A stretch of 64,000 nucleotides of DNA, taken from Bacteroides sp. Lineage in GTDB: Bacteria; Bacteroidota; Bacteroidia; Bacteroidales; Bacteroidaceae. Of the stretch, positions 1-7,836 are shown one piece after another. The position numbers and the translations under genes were made by a program. The number at the start of each line of letters is the position of its first letter. The stretch's first letter is position 1. The notes under the pieces were generated by a model. It was not told the origin of the DNA and did no database searches. It worked only from the letters and a program-made list of their open reading frames with translations. The stretch is from contig NZ_JAQVBV010000006.1 in assembly GCF_028690125.1 (NCBI RefSeq), forward strand, positions 152,239 through 216,238, read 5' to 3'.

Positions 1-2
1 TA

Positions 3-1151
3 TTGGCAGCAGGATGTACGGCACTGATTGCGCAGACTAAAAATAATAAAGACTTGGTTCCGTTGAGGGAACGGGTAAATGTACAAGTTGATTCGGCACG
101 TAACAGTCAAATTATTGATGATTGTTGGGTAGCGGTTGGAACAAATAAACCTCATGCTATACAACGGGATTTCACCCGGCTGTTTAATGGAAAACCTTCT
201 TATCGTTTTGAACTAAGAACTGAAGATAATACATTGGAGGGGTATGGAAAAGGTGAGACAAAAGGGCGCGCAGAATTCTCTTATTGTTATGCAACTTCAG
301 AAGATTTTAAAAGACTTCCTGCTGATACTTATGAAAAAGCACAGATAACAAAAACTGTTTATCACCATGGAAAGGGTATATGTCCGCAGGGAGCATCCCG
401 TGATTACGAATTTTCAGTGTATATACCTTCCACTTTAAATAGTAATGTTTCTACTATTTTTGCTCAATGGCATGGAATGCCAGATCGTACTTTAGTACAA
501 ACTCCTCTGGGAGAAGTTAAAAAGCTGACAGTTGATGAGTTTATGGATTTGGATAAGACTACTTTCTTTAAGAAAAATATGGGACATGAAAAAGTAGCTA
601 AATTAGATAATCAAGGAATTCCGGTGAAAGACAAAGATGAGAATCCGGTATATAAGGTAGGTAAACCAAACGGTTGGTTGGTAGAACAAGGAGGATATCC
701 ACCATTGGCTTTCGGCTTTTCCGGAGGATGGTTTTATATTAAAGCAAATTCGGATCGTAAATGGCTGACTGATAAAGATGATCGTTGTAATGCAAATCCT
801 GAAAAAACTTTGGTTATGAGTCCTGTAACATCTGAATATAAGGTATCTACTATTGCATATAAAATGCCTTTTGCGGATTTTCCGAAAGATTGCTGGATCA
901 CGTTTCGGATTCATATCGACTGGACGGTGTATGGCAAAGAATCTGAAACGATTGTAAAACCGGGAATGCTAAATGTGGAGATGAGTTATGAGGAAAAAGG
1001 TAAAAAGATAAGTAAGCATATTGTCGATAGTGAGAAAATCATGATCGGACGTAATGATGATGATGGATATTATTTTAAATTTGGTATCTACCGTGTAGGT
1101 AATAGTACAATTCCGGTATGTTATAATTTGGCAGGATATTTCGAAAAGTAG
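3..1151 (+). CDS. Heparin lyase I (PL13), 5' end outside window
   Basis: Secreted polysaccharide lyase that cleaves heparin and highly sulfated heparan sulfate by beta-elimination. The readable 382 residues match Bacteroides and Flavobacterium heparinase I along their whole length, including the stretches GKPSYRFEL, GETKGRAE, IFAQWHG, VEQGGYPPLAFGFS and DDDGYYFKFGIYRVG. The QWHG histidine (about residue 157 here) and the KFGIY lysine/tyrosine (about 359 and 363) fit the catalytic His/Lys/Tyr of the family. The gene is cut by the left edge: the TTG at position 3 is an internal Leu codon, and the first visible residues LAAGC look like the end of a signal peptide, possibly a lipobox. The start lies just upstream. 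No other heparin-utilisation gene is visible; partners would be to the left. Confidence 0.95.
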   Translation: MAAGCTALIAQTKNNKDLVPLRERVNVQVDSARNSQIIDDCWVAVGTNKPHAIQRDFTRLFNGKPSYRFELRTEDNTLEGYGKGETKGRAEFSYCYATSEDFKRLPADTYEKAQITKTVYHHGKGICPQGASRDYEFSVYIPSTLNSNVSTIFAQWHGMPDRTLVQTPLGEVKKLTVDEFMDLDKTTFFKKNMGHEKVAKLDNQGIPVKDKDENPVYKVGKPNGWLVEQGGYPPLAFGFSGGWFYIKANSDRKWLTDKDDRCNANPEKTLVMSPVTSEYKVSTIAYKMPFADFPKDCWITFRIHIDWTVYGKESETIVKPGMLNVEMSYEEKGKKISKHIVDSEKIMIGRNDDDGYYFKFGIYRVGNSTIPVCYNLAGYFEK

Positions 1152-1355
1152 TGTATTTGAATGATGAAGAGAACATGAGTATCCGGATGCTTTAATAGGT
1201 ATTCGTATTTTTTATGTTTAGAACTTCAATGATGAAAGTTAAAGAAGCAAAAAAAGATTCTCTTCATTGATTATTCCTAAATCTTTCCAGAATCTGTATC
1301 GTTATTTGCAGTATAAACCATTTAGGTATAGTATTAACACTAAAAAATAACGATT

Positions 1356-1799
1356 ATGAAGAAAATTTTATCTTTGCTTGTGTTGGCTATCGTAGCCATA
1401 CAGTTTTCATTCGCCGGTGATATAATAACAAAAGACATGAACCAGTTACCACTTCCGGCGCGTAATTTTATTAATCAGCACTTTGGTAAACCTCAGGTAG
1501 CACATATTAAGATTGACAAGGATGTGTTGGAAGCTACAAAATATGAGGTATTGTTGATGAATGGTACTGAAATAAATTTTGATAGTAAAGGAAATTGGGA
1601 AGAGGTAAGTGTGAAGAAAGGGAAACTTCCTGCAAGTGTTGTACCGGCGTTTGCTTCTAATTATTTGAAAGCACACAATTTTGCTAATGAAGGTGTGCGG
1701 AAAGTAGAACGTGACCGTAAGGGATATGAAATAGAATTATCCACCGGTGTGTCTTTTAAGTTCGATAAGAAAGGAAAGTTCTTGAAAGCGGACGATTAA
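1356..1799 (+). CDS. PepSY-like periplasmic protein
   Basis: Small exported protein of 147 residues. Residues 1-20 form a signal peptide ending in FSFAG. The rest holds two PepSY-like/DUF2874 units: one around residues 25-80 with [13 protein letters not shown] and [19 protein letters not shown], and one around 90-147 with [11 protein letters not shown] and [19 protein letters not shown]. The repeated pattern (helix, then a strand containing F-D-x-K-G) is typical of this Bacteroidetes family, which is often labelled putative beta-lactamase-inhibitor-like. The biochemical role is unknown. The next gene encodes a lipoprotein with related units and begins 35 bases downstream, so the two are probably co-transcribed. 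Confidence 0.8.
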   Translation: MKKILSLLVLAIVAIQFSFAGDIITKDMNQLPLPARNFINQHFGKPQVAHIKIDKDVLEATKYEVLLMNGTEINFDSKGNWEEVSVKKGKLPASVVPAFASNYLKAHNFANEGVRKVERDRKGYEIELSTGVSFKFDKKGKFLKADD

Positions 1800-1834
1800 A
1801 TGAAAAGCATATAACCTAAACCGAGTATGTAATT

Positions 1835-2350
1835 ATGTTGAGATTTAAATTTAGCGTGTGGATGATAGTATATGTATTGTTTGCTCTTTCATTCAGCGCG
1901 TGTAGTGATGATGATAATGATGATATATATGTTCCGCCTTCCAATATTGTGGAAGCATTAAAACAATTATATCCCAATGCCCAGAATGTAAAATGGGAGA
2001 TGAAAGGCGAATATTATGTGGCCGATTGTTGGTTGAGCGGTGATGAATTGGACGTCTGGTTTGACGCAAATGCCAATTGGGTGATGACGGAAAACGAACT
2101 GGACAGCATTGATCAACTTGTGTCGGCTGTTTATAAAGCCTTCCAGAATTCAATTTATAATTCTTGGGTTGTGACAGATGTATATGTCTTGACGTTCCCG
2201 CAGACTTTGACTAAATCTGTTATTCAAGTAAAGCAAGGTGATCAGAGACATGCCTTATATTTTACCCAAGATGGTGGACTTGTACTTGATAAGAATATTA
2301 GCAACGGGGATGATACTAATTGGCCATCGTCTCTAAACCTAGATGAATAA
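1835..2350 (+). CDS. PepSY-like lipoprotein
   Basis: A 171-residue predicted lipoprotein: N-terminal hydrophobic segment, lipobox LSFSAC (Cys at about 22), then an Asp-rich linker DDDNDD typical of surface-directed Bacteroides lipoproteins. The mature part carries PepSY-like/DUF2874 motifs (IVEALKQLYPNAQNVKWEM, LDVWFDANANWVMTENEL and a second half about 85-155). It lies 35 bases after the other PepSY-like gene on the same strand. The function is not known. It is followed by a long imperfect hairpin and then a convergent hexokinase gene. Confidence 0.75.
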   Translation: MLRFKFSVWMIVYVLFALSFSACSDDDNDDIYVPPSNIVEALKQLYPNAQNVKWEMKGEYYVADCWLSGDELDVWFDANANWVMTENELDSIDQLVSAVYKAFQNSIYNSWVVTDVYVLTFPQTLTKSVIQVKQGDQRHALYFTQDGGLVLDKNISNGDDTNWPSSLNLDE

Positions 2351-2388
2351 TATAAGAATGTTGTATATAAACAATTTGCATAATTTTT

Positions 2389-2444
2389 CCAGGTGCTGAT
2401 TTCACAGTTCTTTTACTAACTAAAACCGTGTAATTAGCGCCTGG
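2389..2444. terminator. Long imperfect hairpin between convergent genes
   Basis: CCAGGTGCT (2389-2397) pairs with AGCGCCTGG (2436-2444), with an inner imperfect stem (CACAGTTCTTTTA against TAAAACCGTG). It lies between the converging PepSY lipoprotein and hexokinase genes and probably ends both transcripts. There is no long T-tract directly after it, so the call is moderate. Confidence 0.4.
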
Positions 2445-2547
2445 ATATTTCATTATGATAGTCTGCTTTTAATTTTGATACGTTCTTTTTAACATAAATA
2501 GTAGGAGAATAATCTTTTGGATTACCTCTATTGAAATGTTTCTGTAC

Positions 2548-3756
2548 TTAAGCGAGCGCTGCGATACCCGTTCCTATCAGATTCGCGTTATTTATACTGT
2601 TGATATGGACAACTACATCTTTTAGATTAAATTCGTTAAGAAGTTCCTGTAGTTTTTCCATCACAAGAATATTATAATTTTTGTCTTTTCTGTTCTCACT
2701 CCAGAAAAGACTCCCTTCGGCGACAAGGCAAATCTTTCGTATATCTTTATTATATGATTTCAACAACAAGATCAATCCTGCGAGGGACGCAGCGACCAAT
2801 TGTGCTGATCTGTTATAAATCCAATGTGCAACTTGCACATATACTTCCTTATGGATATCCGGATAGTTCATGATAGCTGTGAGTTTCTGTGCATCGAATT
2901 TCTCTTCGAATTCGTCTAAAGGAAAAGTTGCTTTCAATATGTCTCCCAAATACATACCAGACACTGCTTTTTCAAAACGCTGTTTTCCTAAGTTGCCGAA
3001 AATTGTATCTACTGTATCATCTACCGTAGTTAAGAATGGAGGGTGAAAATTACCTGATTCGAGATTAACCGGAATCAAGCCTTGTATATTATATGTTGAA
3101 TCTAGTTTTTTTATTTTATCAGCAGGAATAAAAGTAGCCATATTTGTACCTGTTCCTACAATCAAGCCAATATAAGCATCGTAACTGTTATCTGTAAGTC
3201 CGGCAAACAAACTGGCTATAGTATCGTTTAGTACTTTAATGCCCGTAAATTTGATTTTATTTCTTTTGTTCAAATAATCAAGAAGAGGTTTCCCTACATA
3301 TTGTCCTATCATCTCTTTTATTTCTACCCCTTTTGTCCAACGTAATAATTTCGCGTCACCTCCCCGAACAGATTCTGTGGGATATGAAAAACAATAGCCG
3401 ATTGGCATTTCTTCATCGCGTTTTATTCCTATAATCATATCGGTTAATTCTTTGAACAGCTCTTCACGGGTATATCCGGGTAATTTCATGACTGACATAT
3501 CTTTTTTCCAACCGTTGTTGGGGTGAATAGTCGGTACTCCTTTACTGAAATCAACAATTGCTACTCTGTAGTTTGTACCTCCTAGGTCAAGGACCAATGC
3601 TTTTCCTTTGATATTGGTAGTTTTAGGGGTGATAAACGTAGGAATACATTGTATTTCCTGATTTTCTGCATTTAATCCTTCTTCAACTTTCTTACTGAAT
3701 GAGCGAGCTATGTCTTTGAGCTGATCATTGTCCAACATAAAAATATTCTTCTCCAT
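2548..3756 (-). CDS. Hexokinase (eukaryotic-type fold, Bacteroides type)
   Basis: ATP-dependent hexose 6-kinase feeding glycolysis in the cytoplasm, 402 residues from the ATG at 3756. An in-frame ATG ten codons upstream would add MINYILKNRL; I prefer MEKNIF because it fits the length of known Bacteroides hexokinases. Visible motifs are the phosphate-binding LDLGGTNYRVAIVDF, sugar-binding FSYPTES, the NDTIASLFAG catalytic-Asp region, GTGTNMATF and the adenosine-site EGSLFWSE near the C-terminus. The gene stands alone, converging with the PepSY pair and separated by about 290 bases from the divergent pirin gene. Sugar specificity (glucose, mannose or both) cannot be read from the sequence. Confidence 0.93.
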   Translation of the reverse strand: MEKNIFMLDNDQLKDIARSFSKKVEEGLNAENQEIQCIPTFITPKTTNIKGKALVLDLGGTNYRVAIVDFSKGVPTIHPNNGWKKDMSVMKLPGYTREELFKELTDMIIGIKRDEEMPIGYCFSYPTESVRGGDAKLLRWTKGVEIKEMIGQYVGKPLLDYLNKRNKIKFTGIKVLNDTIASLFAGLTDNSYDAYIGLIVGTGTNMATFIPADKIKKLDSTYNIQGLIPVNLESGNFHPPFLTTVDDTVDTIFGNLGKQRFEKAVSGMYLGDILKATFPLDEFEEKFDAQKLTAIMNYPDIHKEVYVQVAHWIYNRSAQLVAASLAGLILLLKSYNKDIRKICLVAEGSLFWSENRKDKNYNILVMEKLQELLNEFNLKDVVVHINSINNANLIGTGIAALA

Positions 3757-4047
3757 AAGTCGATTCTTTAATATATAATTTATCATTATTAATGAATAAC
3801 AATTCCAAAAGCAAATTTGCTCGAAGTAGTGATAATATTAAGTTCAATTTTCATCTTTCGTGAATACTTTGGAATAAGCAGAAGAAATGAAATATTTAAA
3901 CGTATGAAGTAGATATGAAAATAGTAAAAGTGGTGTGTAAGAATGTACCAATCTGGTTCTAAAAACGTGCTATGAAAACAAAATAATTCTTCTATGTGTT
4001 GAGTATCTGTATGAAGTAGTTATTTTTAATAAGAAAGGACGTTTGTT

Positions 4048-4926
4048 ATGGCACAGAAGAATGTAGAACTAGTGATGACACCGGGTGAAGTTCACTGGGT
4101 AGGCGATGGTTTTAGGGTGCATAATTTTATTCCCAGCCGTTTTCATTTGGAAAGAGAACGCATGGACCCGTTTATTTTGCTGGATTATAATTCGGAATAT
4201 GAGTTTACACCTGCTCCTAAACCTATGGGGGTAGGGGTGCATCCGCATCGGGGTTTTGAGACAGTCACCATTGCTTATCAAGGTAAAGTAGAACATCATG
4301 ATAGTTATGGTGGTGGCGGTGTTATTGGTGAAGGCGATGTGCAATGGATGACAGCTGCCAGTGGCGTACTTCATAAAGAATTTCATGAAAAGGAGTGGAG
4401 CGAACAAGGAGGTTTGTTTCAGATGGTACAGCTTTGGATAAATCTACCGGCAAAGTTTAAGATGGGACATCCACGTTATCAGGCTATCCATAATTCGGAT
4501 ATGTTAAAGGTGGAGTTGCCTAAGAATTCCGGCTTTGTAGAAGTGGTAGCCGGAGAATATGAAGGGAAACGGGGACCCGTAGATACATTTAGTCCTGTGA
4601 ATCTAATGAATGCTCGGTTGAATAAAGGTGGAAAAGCCATATTTTCCTTTCCGGCAAATTATAATACTGCACTATTAGTGATTAAAGGACGTCTTTTTGT
4701 CAATAAAACCGTGGAAGCCCCTGTAGATCATTTTGTACTTTTTGAGAATGTGGGCGATACTTTTGAAATTGAGGCGACCGAAGATACTGTAGTACTTGTG
4801 ATAAGCGGTGAACCTTTGAATGAGCCGATTGTAGCGCATGGCCCTTTTGTGATGAATACCAAGCGTGAAATTATACAAGCATTTGATGACTTCAATCAAG
4901 GAAAGTTCGGGTATTTGAAAGATTAG
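4048..4926 (+). CDS. Pirin family protein
   Basis: Bicupin of 292 residues. The N-terminal cupin has the pirin metal-ligand set: HPHRGFET with His65 and His67, then GVLHKEF with His109 and Glu111, matching His56, His58, His101 and Glu103 of human pirin. The C-terminal domain (about 160-285) ends with the typical EPIVAHGPFVMNT region. Bacterial pirins are iron-binding and some act as quercetin 2,3-dioxygenases; the substrate here is unknown. A decayed MBL-fold hydrolase gene follows directly on the same strand, so the gene may once have headed a two-gene unit. Confidence 0.9.
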   Translation: MAQKNVELVMTPGEVHWVGDGFRVHNFIPSRFHLERERMDPFILLDYNSEYEFTPAPKPMGVGVHPHRGFETVTIAYQGKVEHHDSYGGGGVIGEGDVQWMTAASGVLHKEFHEKEWSEQGGLFQMVQLWINLPAKFKMGHPRYQAIHNSDMLKVELPKNSGFVEVVAGEYEGKRGPVDTFSPVNLMNARLNKGGKAIFSFPANYNTALLVIKGRLFVNKTVEAPVDHFVLFENVGDTFEIEATEDTVVLVISGEPLNEPIVAHGPFVMNTKREIIQAFDDFNQGKFGYLKD

Positions 4927-4956
4927 TTTTTTTGTATTTTTGTTTATTTGATCAAA

Positions 4957-5235
4957 AAAACAAATCCCAATGTGATAACATCTCCTTTTCCTGTAGAAAC
5001 TACTCCTACAAACCAACAGTTTGAAAGTGATACTTTCGTGACCCTAAATGGTAAAATTTAGCAGATAACAGGTATCAAATATACCAGTCTGATTCTGGTT
5101 TTTGATAGAAAGAATATTTATGTAGATCTGGTATTGGATTACACAGACTTTTCACAACAGCCAAAAGCAGATGTGATTTTGATTACACATCAACATACAA
5201 GTGTATAAGCAGATATTGTTGTAGGTGTAAGATGT
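4957..5235 (+). pseudogene. Decayed MBL-fold metallohydrolase
   Basis: Reading the frame that contains base 5020, the segment encodes a recognisable metallo-beta-lactamase-fold N-terminal region: FESDTFVTLNGKI, stop, QITGIKYTSLILVFDRKN, IYVDLVLDYTDF, QQPKADVILITHQHTSV, stop. In intact Bacteroides relatives the corresponding part reads roughly T-K-SGKE--ITF--H-SL---Y----I--DPV-DYADY---PKADVILVTHEHGDHLD. Here two in-frame stops (TAG at about 5059-5061, TAA at about 5206-5208) interrupt it, and the zinc-ligand motif HEHGDHLD is reduced to HQHTSV. The C-terminal half is missing; the next gene on the other strand ends at 5307. It lies immediately behind pirin. Confidence 0.7.
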
Positions 5236-5306
5236 TTTATGTTCAAACCTATAGATAAGGCTGTTCTCTTGAAATATATGTATGTTTTATTTTTACCAGC
5301 AGCTTC

Positions 5307-5951
5307 TTATAGCCGCGAATATACTAATTCCAGCCACTTCACACATCGCATGAAAATGGATACGTGTTGTGTAGTTTCCTTTTTTGTTACTTGTTTCTTT
5401 GTTGTTTGCTCTTTTATTATTTGTTTCTTTTCATGTGTTTTTACCGGTTTGTGCTCTGTGTTTTCCTTTTTCTCCTTCAAAAGTATAGCTATCTGATCAC
5501 ACAATTTTATGTTTTCCAACTGTAATTGGTGGCATAGTCTGTTATAATCTAATAACTTGTTTTTTAGCATATTCCGTTCCTGCATCAGCCGAAGATTGAC
5601 AGATCCCTTGGCTGTGAGTGCTCCGTTATTTATCTTTTTATTCAAATTCCACACTGTACGGTGGAATAAATTTGCTACTTCCACGGGTGTCATACTGTGG
5701 GCGGCAGCAATGTCTTTCAGTTTATGCCCTTTCAGGATGGAGCAAAAGATTTCACGTCTTCTATCGTCGGCGATCAACAGTGCTAAAGCCTTTATCACCA
5801 CCGGATACAAGTTGAAACATTCGCTTTGTAAACGAATGTAGAGTTCCGCTTCTTCGTATTTGAGCATCTCGTTTCGGATAGCTTCATCCGCATTTTGGAT
5901 TAGTTTTTCGAGATTAGTTCTTTTAAGTGCCAACGTTTCTTCTAGATCCAT
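5307..5951 (-). CDS. Sigma-70 region 4-like HTH protein with coiled coil and Lys/Thr-rich tail
   Basis: Protein of 214 residues of unknown function. Residues about 55-110 (ALALLIADDRRREIFCSIL, LKDIAAAHSMTPVEVANLF, HRTVWNLNKKI) look like the helix-turn-helix of sigma-70 region 4, without a recognisable region 2. Residues about 120-165 are a predicted coiled coil (RNMLKNKLLDYNRL, QLENIKLCDQIAILLKEKK). The last 50 residues are low-complexity Lys/Thr/Glu (KKQIIKEQTTKKQVTKKE), ending in a hydrophobic VKWLELVYSRL. It could be a DNA-binding regulator or an anti-sigma-like decoy; I do not recognise a named family. A possible promoter (CAAAGATA on the plus strand, 6311-6318) would give a leader of about 350 bases containing the inverted repeat described separately. 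Confidence 0.6.
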   Translation of the reverse strand: MDLEETLALKRTNLEKLIQNADEAIRNEMLKYEEAELYIRLQSECFNLYPVVIKALALLIADDRRREIFCSILKGHKLKDIAAAHSMTPVEVANLFHRTVWNLNKKINNGALTAKGSVNLRLMQERNMLKNKLLDYNRLCHQLQLENIKLCDQIAILLKEKKENTEHKPVKTHEKKQIIKEQTTKKQVTKKETTQHVSIFMRCVKWLELVYSRL

Positions 5952-6044
5952 ATCGTTCTCATTATGTTGATTATCTTTAAAAAACGACTAGGTGCCTATG
6001 CATTTTCTCAAAATGGGGGATATGGGAATAATAGAAAAAGAAAA

Positions 6045-6131
6045 GCATGGACGCTGTTGTCGTTTCACTACCTGTACAGAGGTGCTGGCAATACCTTAGC
6101 AGTGATAGCGATAAACAACAAACGTCCATGC
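6045..6131. repeat. Imperfect inverted repeat, possible structured RNA or cruciform
   Basis: GCATGGACG (6045-6053) and its exact complement CGTCCATGC (6123-6131) enclose 69 bases. The arms extend inward imperfectly (CTGTTGT against ACAACAAA), and inner stems CACT/AGTG, ACCT-GTACAG-AGGT and TGCT/AGCA can form. On the minus strand it lies in the presumed leader of the sigma-like gene. Confidence 0.45.
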
Positions 6132-6310
6132 CAATTTTATATATAGAAATTCTATATAACAACTGACATGGAATATCTGTTATACCACTTCTCACTGTTT
6201 TTAAAGTGCCAACTTTCTGTACAGAGAAGTAATATGTTAATATTCCAATAATTATAAAAAACATTCTTTCTCCAATAATCACGTCACGCTGACGGGGAAA
6301 AAGGTATATG

Positions 6311-6318
6311 CAAAGATA
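6311..6318 (-). promoter_or_regulatory. Possible -7 promoter box (TATCTTTG)
   Basis: CAAAGATA on the plus strand reads TATCTTTG on the minus strand, matching the Bacteroides -7 consensus TAnnTTTG. No good TTTG is found 19-21 bases upstream, so this is a weak call. It would drive the gene ending at 5307. Confidence 0.35.
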
Positions 6319-6482
6319 AGTGTTTATTTTGAGATTTGTACGAAAAGAGGAAATAAATCATTTACTTGTTCATTTTTAATATAAGAAGTCGAAATAATTT
6401 TTTGTATAAAGAGTGAATATCCTAATCTTTATGATTCTATATAGAGAAGATAGTGTAGTTCTATTATTTAATCAGGACAGGT

Positions 6483-6521
6483 CCCTAATGATTTATTATT
6501 AGGGGCATCACTATGCCCCTA
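6483..6521. terminator. Two mutually exclusive hairpins after sdaA
   Basis: CCCTAAT (6483-6489) can pair with ATTAGGG (6498-6504), and TAGGGGCA (6500-6507) can pair with TGCCCCTA (6514-6521). The two share bases 6500-6504, so only one can form at a time. They sit about 90 bases past the sdaA stop and may act as its terminator, although no strong T-tract follows on the minus strand. Confidence 0.4.
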
Positions 6522-6611
6522 ACTTTTGAAAACAGTAACTTCAAATACGTTCGAACCGAAATTTTATGTATTTATAAATATAAAATAGAAAACTAGGAAT
6601 TAAACAATGAA

Positions 6612-7820
6612 TTACATTTGTTGATAATCTTTTGCTAAGCCTCCTTCGCTGGTTTCCTTATAAAGTGAAGGTAAGTCATGACCGGTTTGTTTCATGACCT
6701 GTACTACTTTGTCGAAAGAGACACGATGCATTCCATCTGTAAAAGCAGAGTAAAGATTTGCATCTAATGCACGAGCAGCGGCATAGGCATTTCGTTCGAT
6801 ACAAGGAATTTGTACCAAACCACAGACTGGATCACAAGTCATTCCCAAATGATGTTCCAATCCCATTTCTGCTGCATACTCTATTTGTGCCGGGCTTCCT
6901 CCGAATAATTGATTTGCTGCTGCTGACGCCATTGCACAAGCAACACCTACTTCTCCCTGGCAGCCTACTTCGGCTCCGGAGATGGAAGCATTGAATTTGA
7001 CGATATTTCCAACTAGCCCTGCGGTAGCAAGTGCACGTAATATGCGTATATCGCTAAACTCACGACTTTTTTGCAAATGATAGAGCACCGCCGGCATTAC
7101 ACCACAAGAGCCACAGGTAGGAGCCGTTACTATTTTTCCACCGGACGCATTTTCTTCGCTGACTGCTAAAGCATAAGCAAAAACAAGACCTCTTGATTGC
7201 AGAGATTGCTTGAATCCGGTAGCACGTATATAATAAGTAGAGGCTTTCCTTCTCAGATTCAGTGGACCGGGTAGTACACCTTCTGCTTCTAATCCACGAT
7301 GGATGGCATCTTTCATCGTATTCCATACTTCAGCCAGATAATCCCAGATGTCTTCATCCTCACATTCTTTTACGTACTCCCAATAACTCTTTCCGGTATG
7401 CTCACACCAACCTAGTATTTCAGTCATACTATTCATGCCATAAACTTCCCGGCTTTCAATGGTTGGATTGTCATTGTTTTCAGCCAACGCACCTCCTCCG
7501 ATGCTGTAAACGGTCCAATTCTCCAAAACCTTATTTTGAGTGTCTGTTGCAGAGAAAGTCATTCCGTTAGGATGGAATGGTAAAAAAACTTTGGGTTGCC
7601 ATACGATTTCTACAGGGGCAGTTGGTTCCAAAGTATCTATAATAGCTACATCTGTCATGTGTCCTTTCCCGGTGGCAGCTAAACTACCATAAAGTGTAAC
7701 TTTAAAAGAAGCAGCATTCGGGTGACGTTCCAGAAACATTTCAGCAGCTTTGCGGGGGCCCATCGTGTGGCTACTGGAAGGACCTGTTCCTATTCTGTAT
7801 AATTCTTTGATTGATTTCAT
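6612..7820 (-). CDS. sdaA: L-serine ammonia-lyase (iron-sulfur serine dehydratase)
   Basis: Single-chain serine dehydratase of 402 residues that deaminates L-serine to pyruvate and ammonia in the cytoplasm. The N-terminus has the family signature YRIGTGPSSSHTMGPRKAAE; the beta domain runs to about residue 150 and the catalytic alpha domain follows. Cysteines in TAPTCGSCGVMPAVL and in GMTCDPVCGLVQIPC fit the ligands of the labile 4Fe-4S cluster. The start at 7820 places the family N-terminus exactly. It lies 16 bases after corA on the same strand, probably in one transcript with corA and perhaps mutS2; the shared context does not suggest a shared pathway. Confidence 0.93.
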   Translation of the reverse strand: MKSIKELYRIGTGPSSSHTMGPRKAAEMFLERHPNAASFKVTLYGSLAATGKGHMTDVAIIDTLEPTAPVEIVWQPKVFLPFHPNGMTFSATDTQNKVLENWTVYSIGGGALAENNDNPTIESREVYGMNSMTEILGWCEHTGKSYWEYVKECEDEDIWDYLAEVWNTMKDAIHRGLEAEGVLPGPLNLRRKASTYYIRATGFKQSLQSRGLVFAYALAVSEENASGGKIVTAPTCGSCGVMPAVLYHLQKSREFSDIRILRALATAGLVGNIVKFNASISGAEVGCQGEVGVACAMASAAANQLFGGSPAQIEYAAEMGLEHHLGMTCDPVCGLVQIPCIERNAYAAARALDANLYSAFTDGMHRVSFDKVVQVMKQTGHDLPSLYKETSEGGLAKDYQQM

Positions 7821-7836
7821 GCGTTATGGTGCAATA

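Larger units (their letters stand above)
5952..6611. other. 660-base intergenic region with structured repeats
   Basis: No convincing gene. It holds a -7-like box read to the left (TATCTTTG, complement of 6311-6318), an 87-base inverted repeat at 6045-6131 and a pair of overlapping hairpins at 6483-6521 downstream of sdaA. Short open frames in it (for example 5977-6282 minus) lack family features and overlap the inverted repeat. Confidence 0.6.

Noticed and set aside
3..5. TTG at position 3 as the start of heparin lyase I
   Set aside because: It is an internal Leu codon near the end of the signal peptide; the true start lies left of the window.
5239..5496. Plus-strand 85-residue Phe/Cys-rich frame
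   Set aside because: Antisense to the Lys-rich tail of the sigma-like gene; composition follows from that.
5977..6282. Minus-strand frame of 101 codons
   Set aside because: No domain, odd composition, overlaps the inverted repeat at 6045-6131; more likely leader RNA or non-coding.
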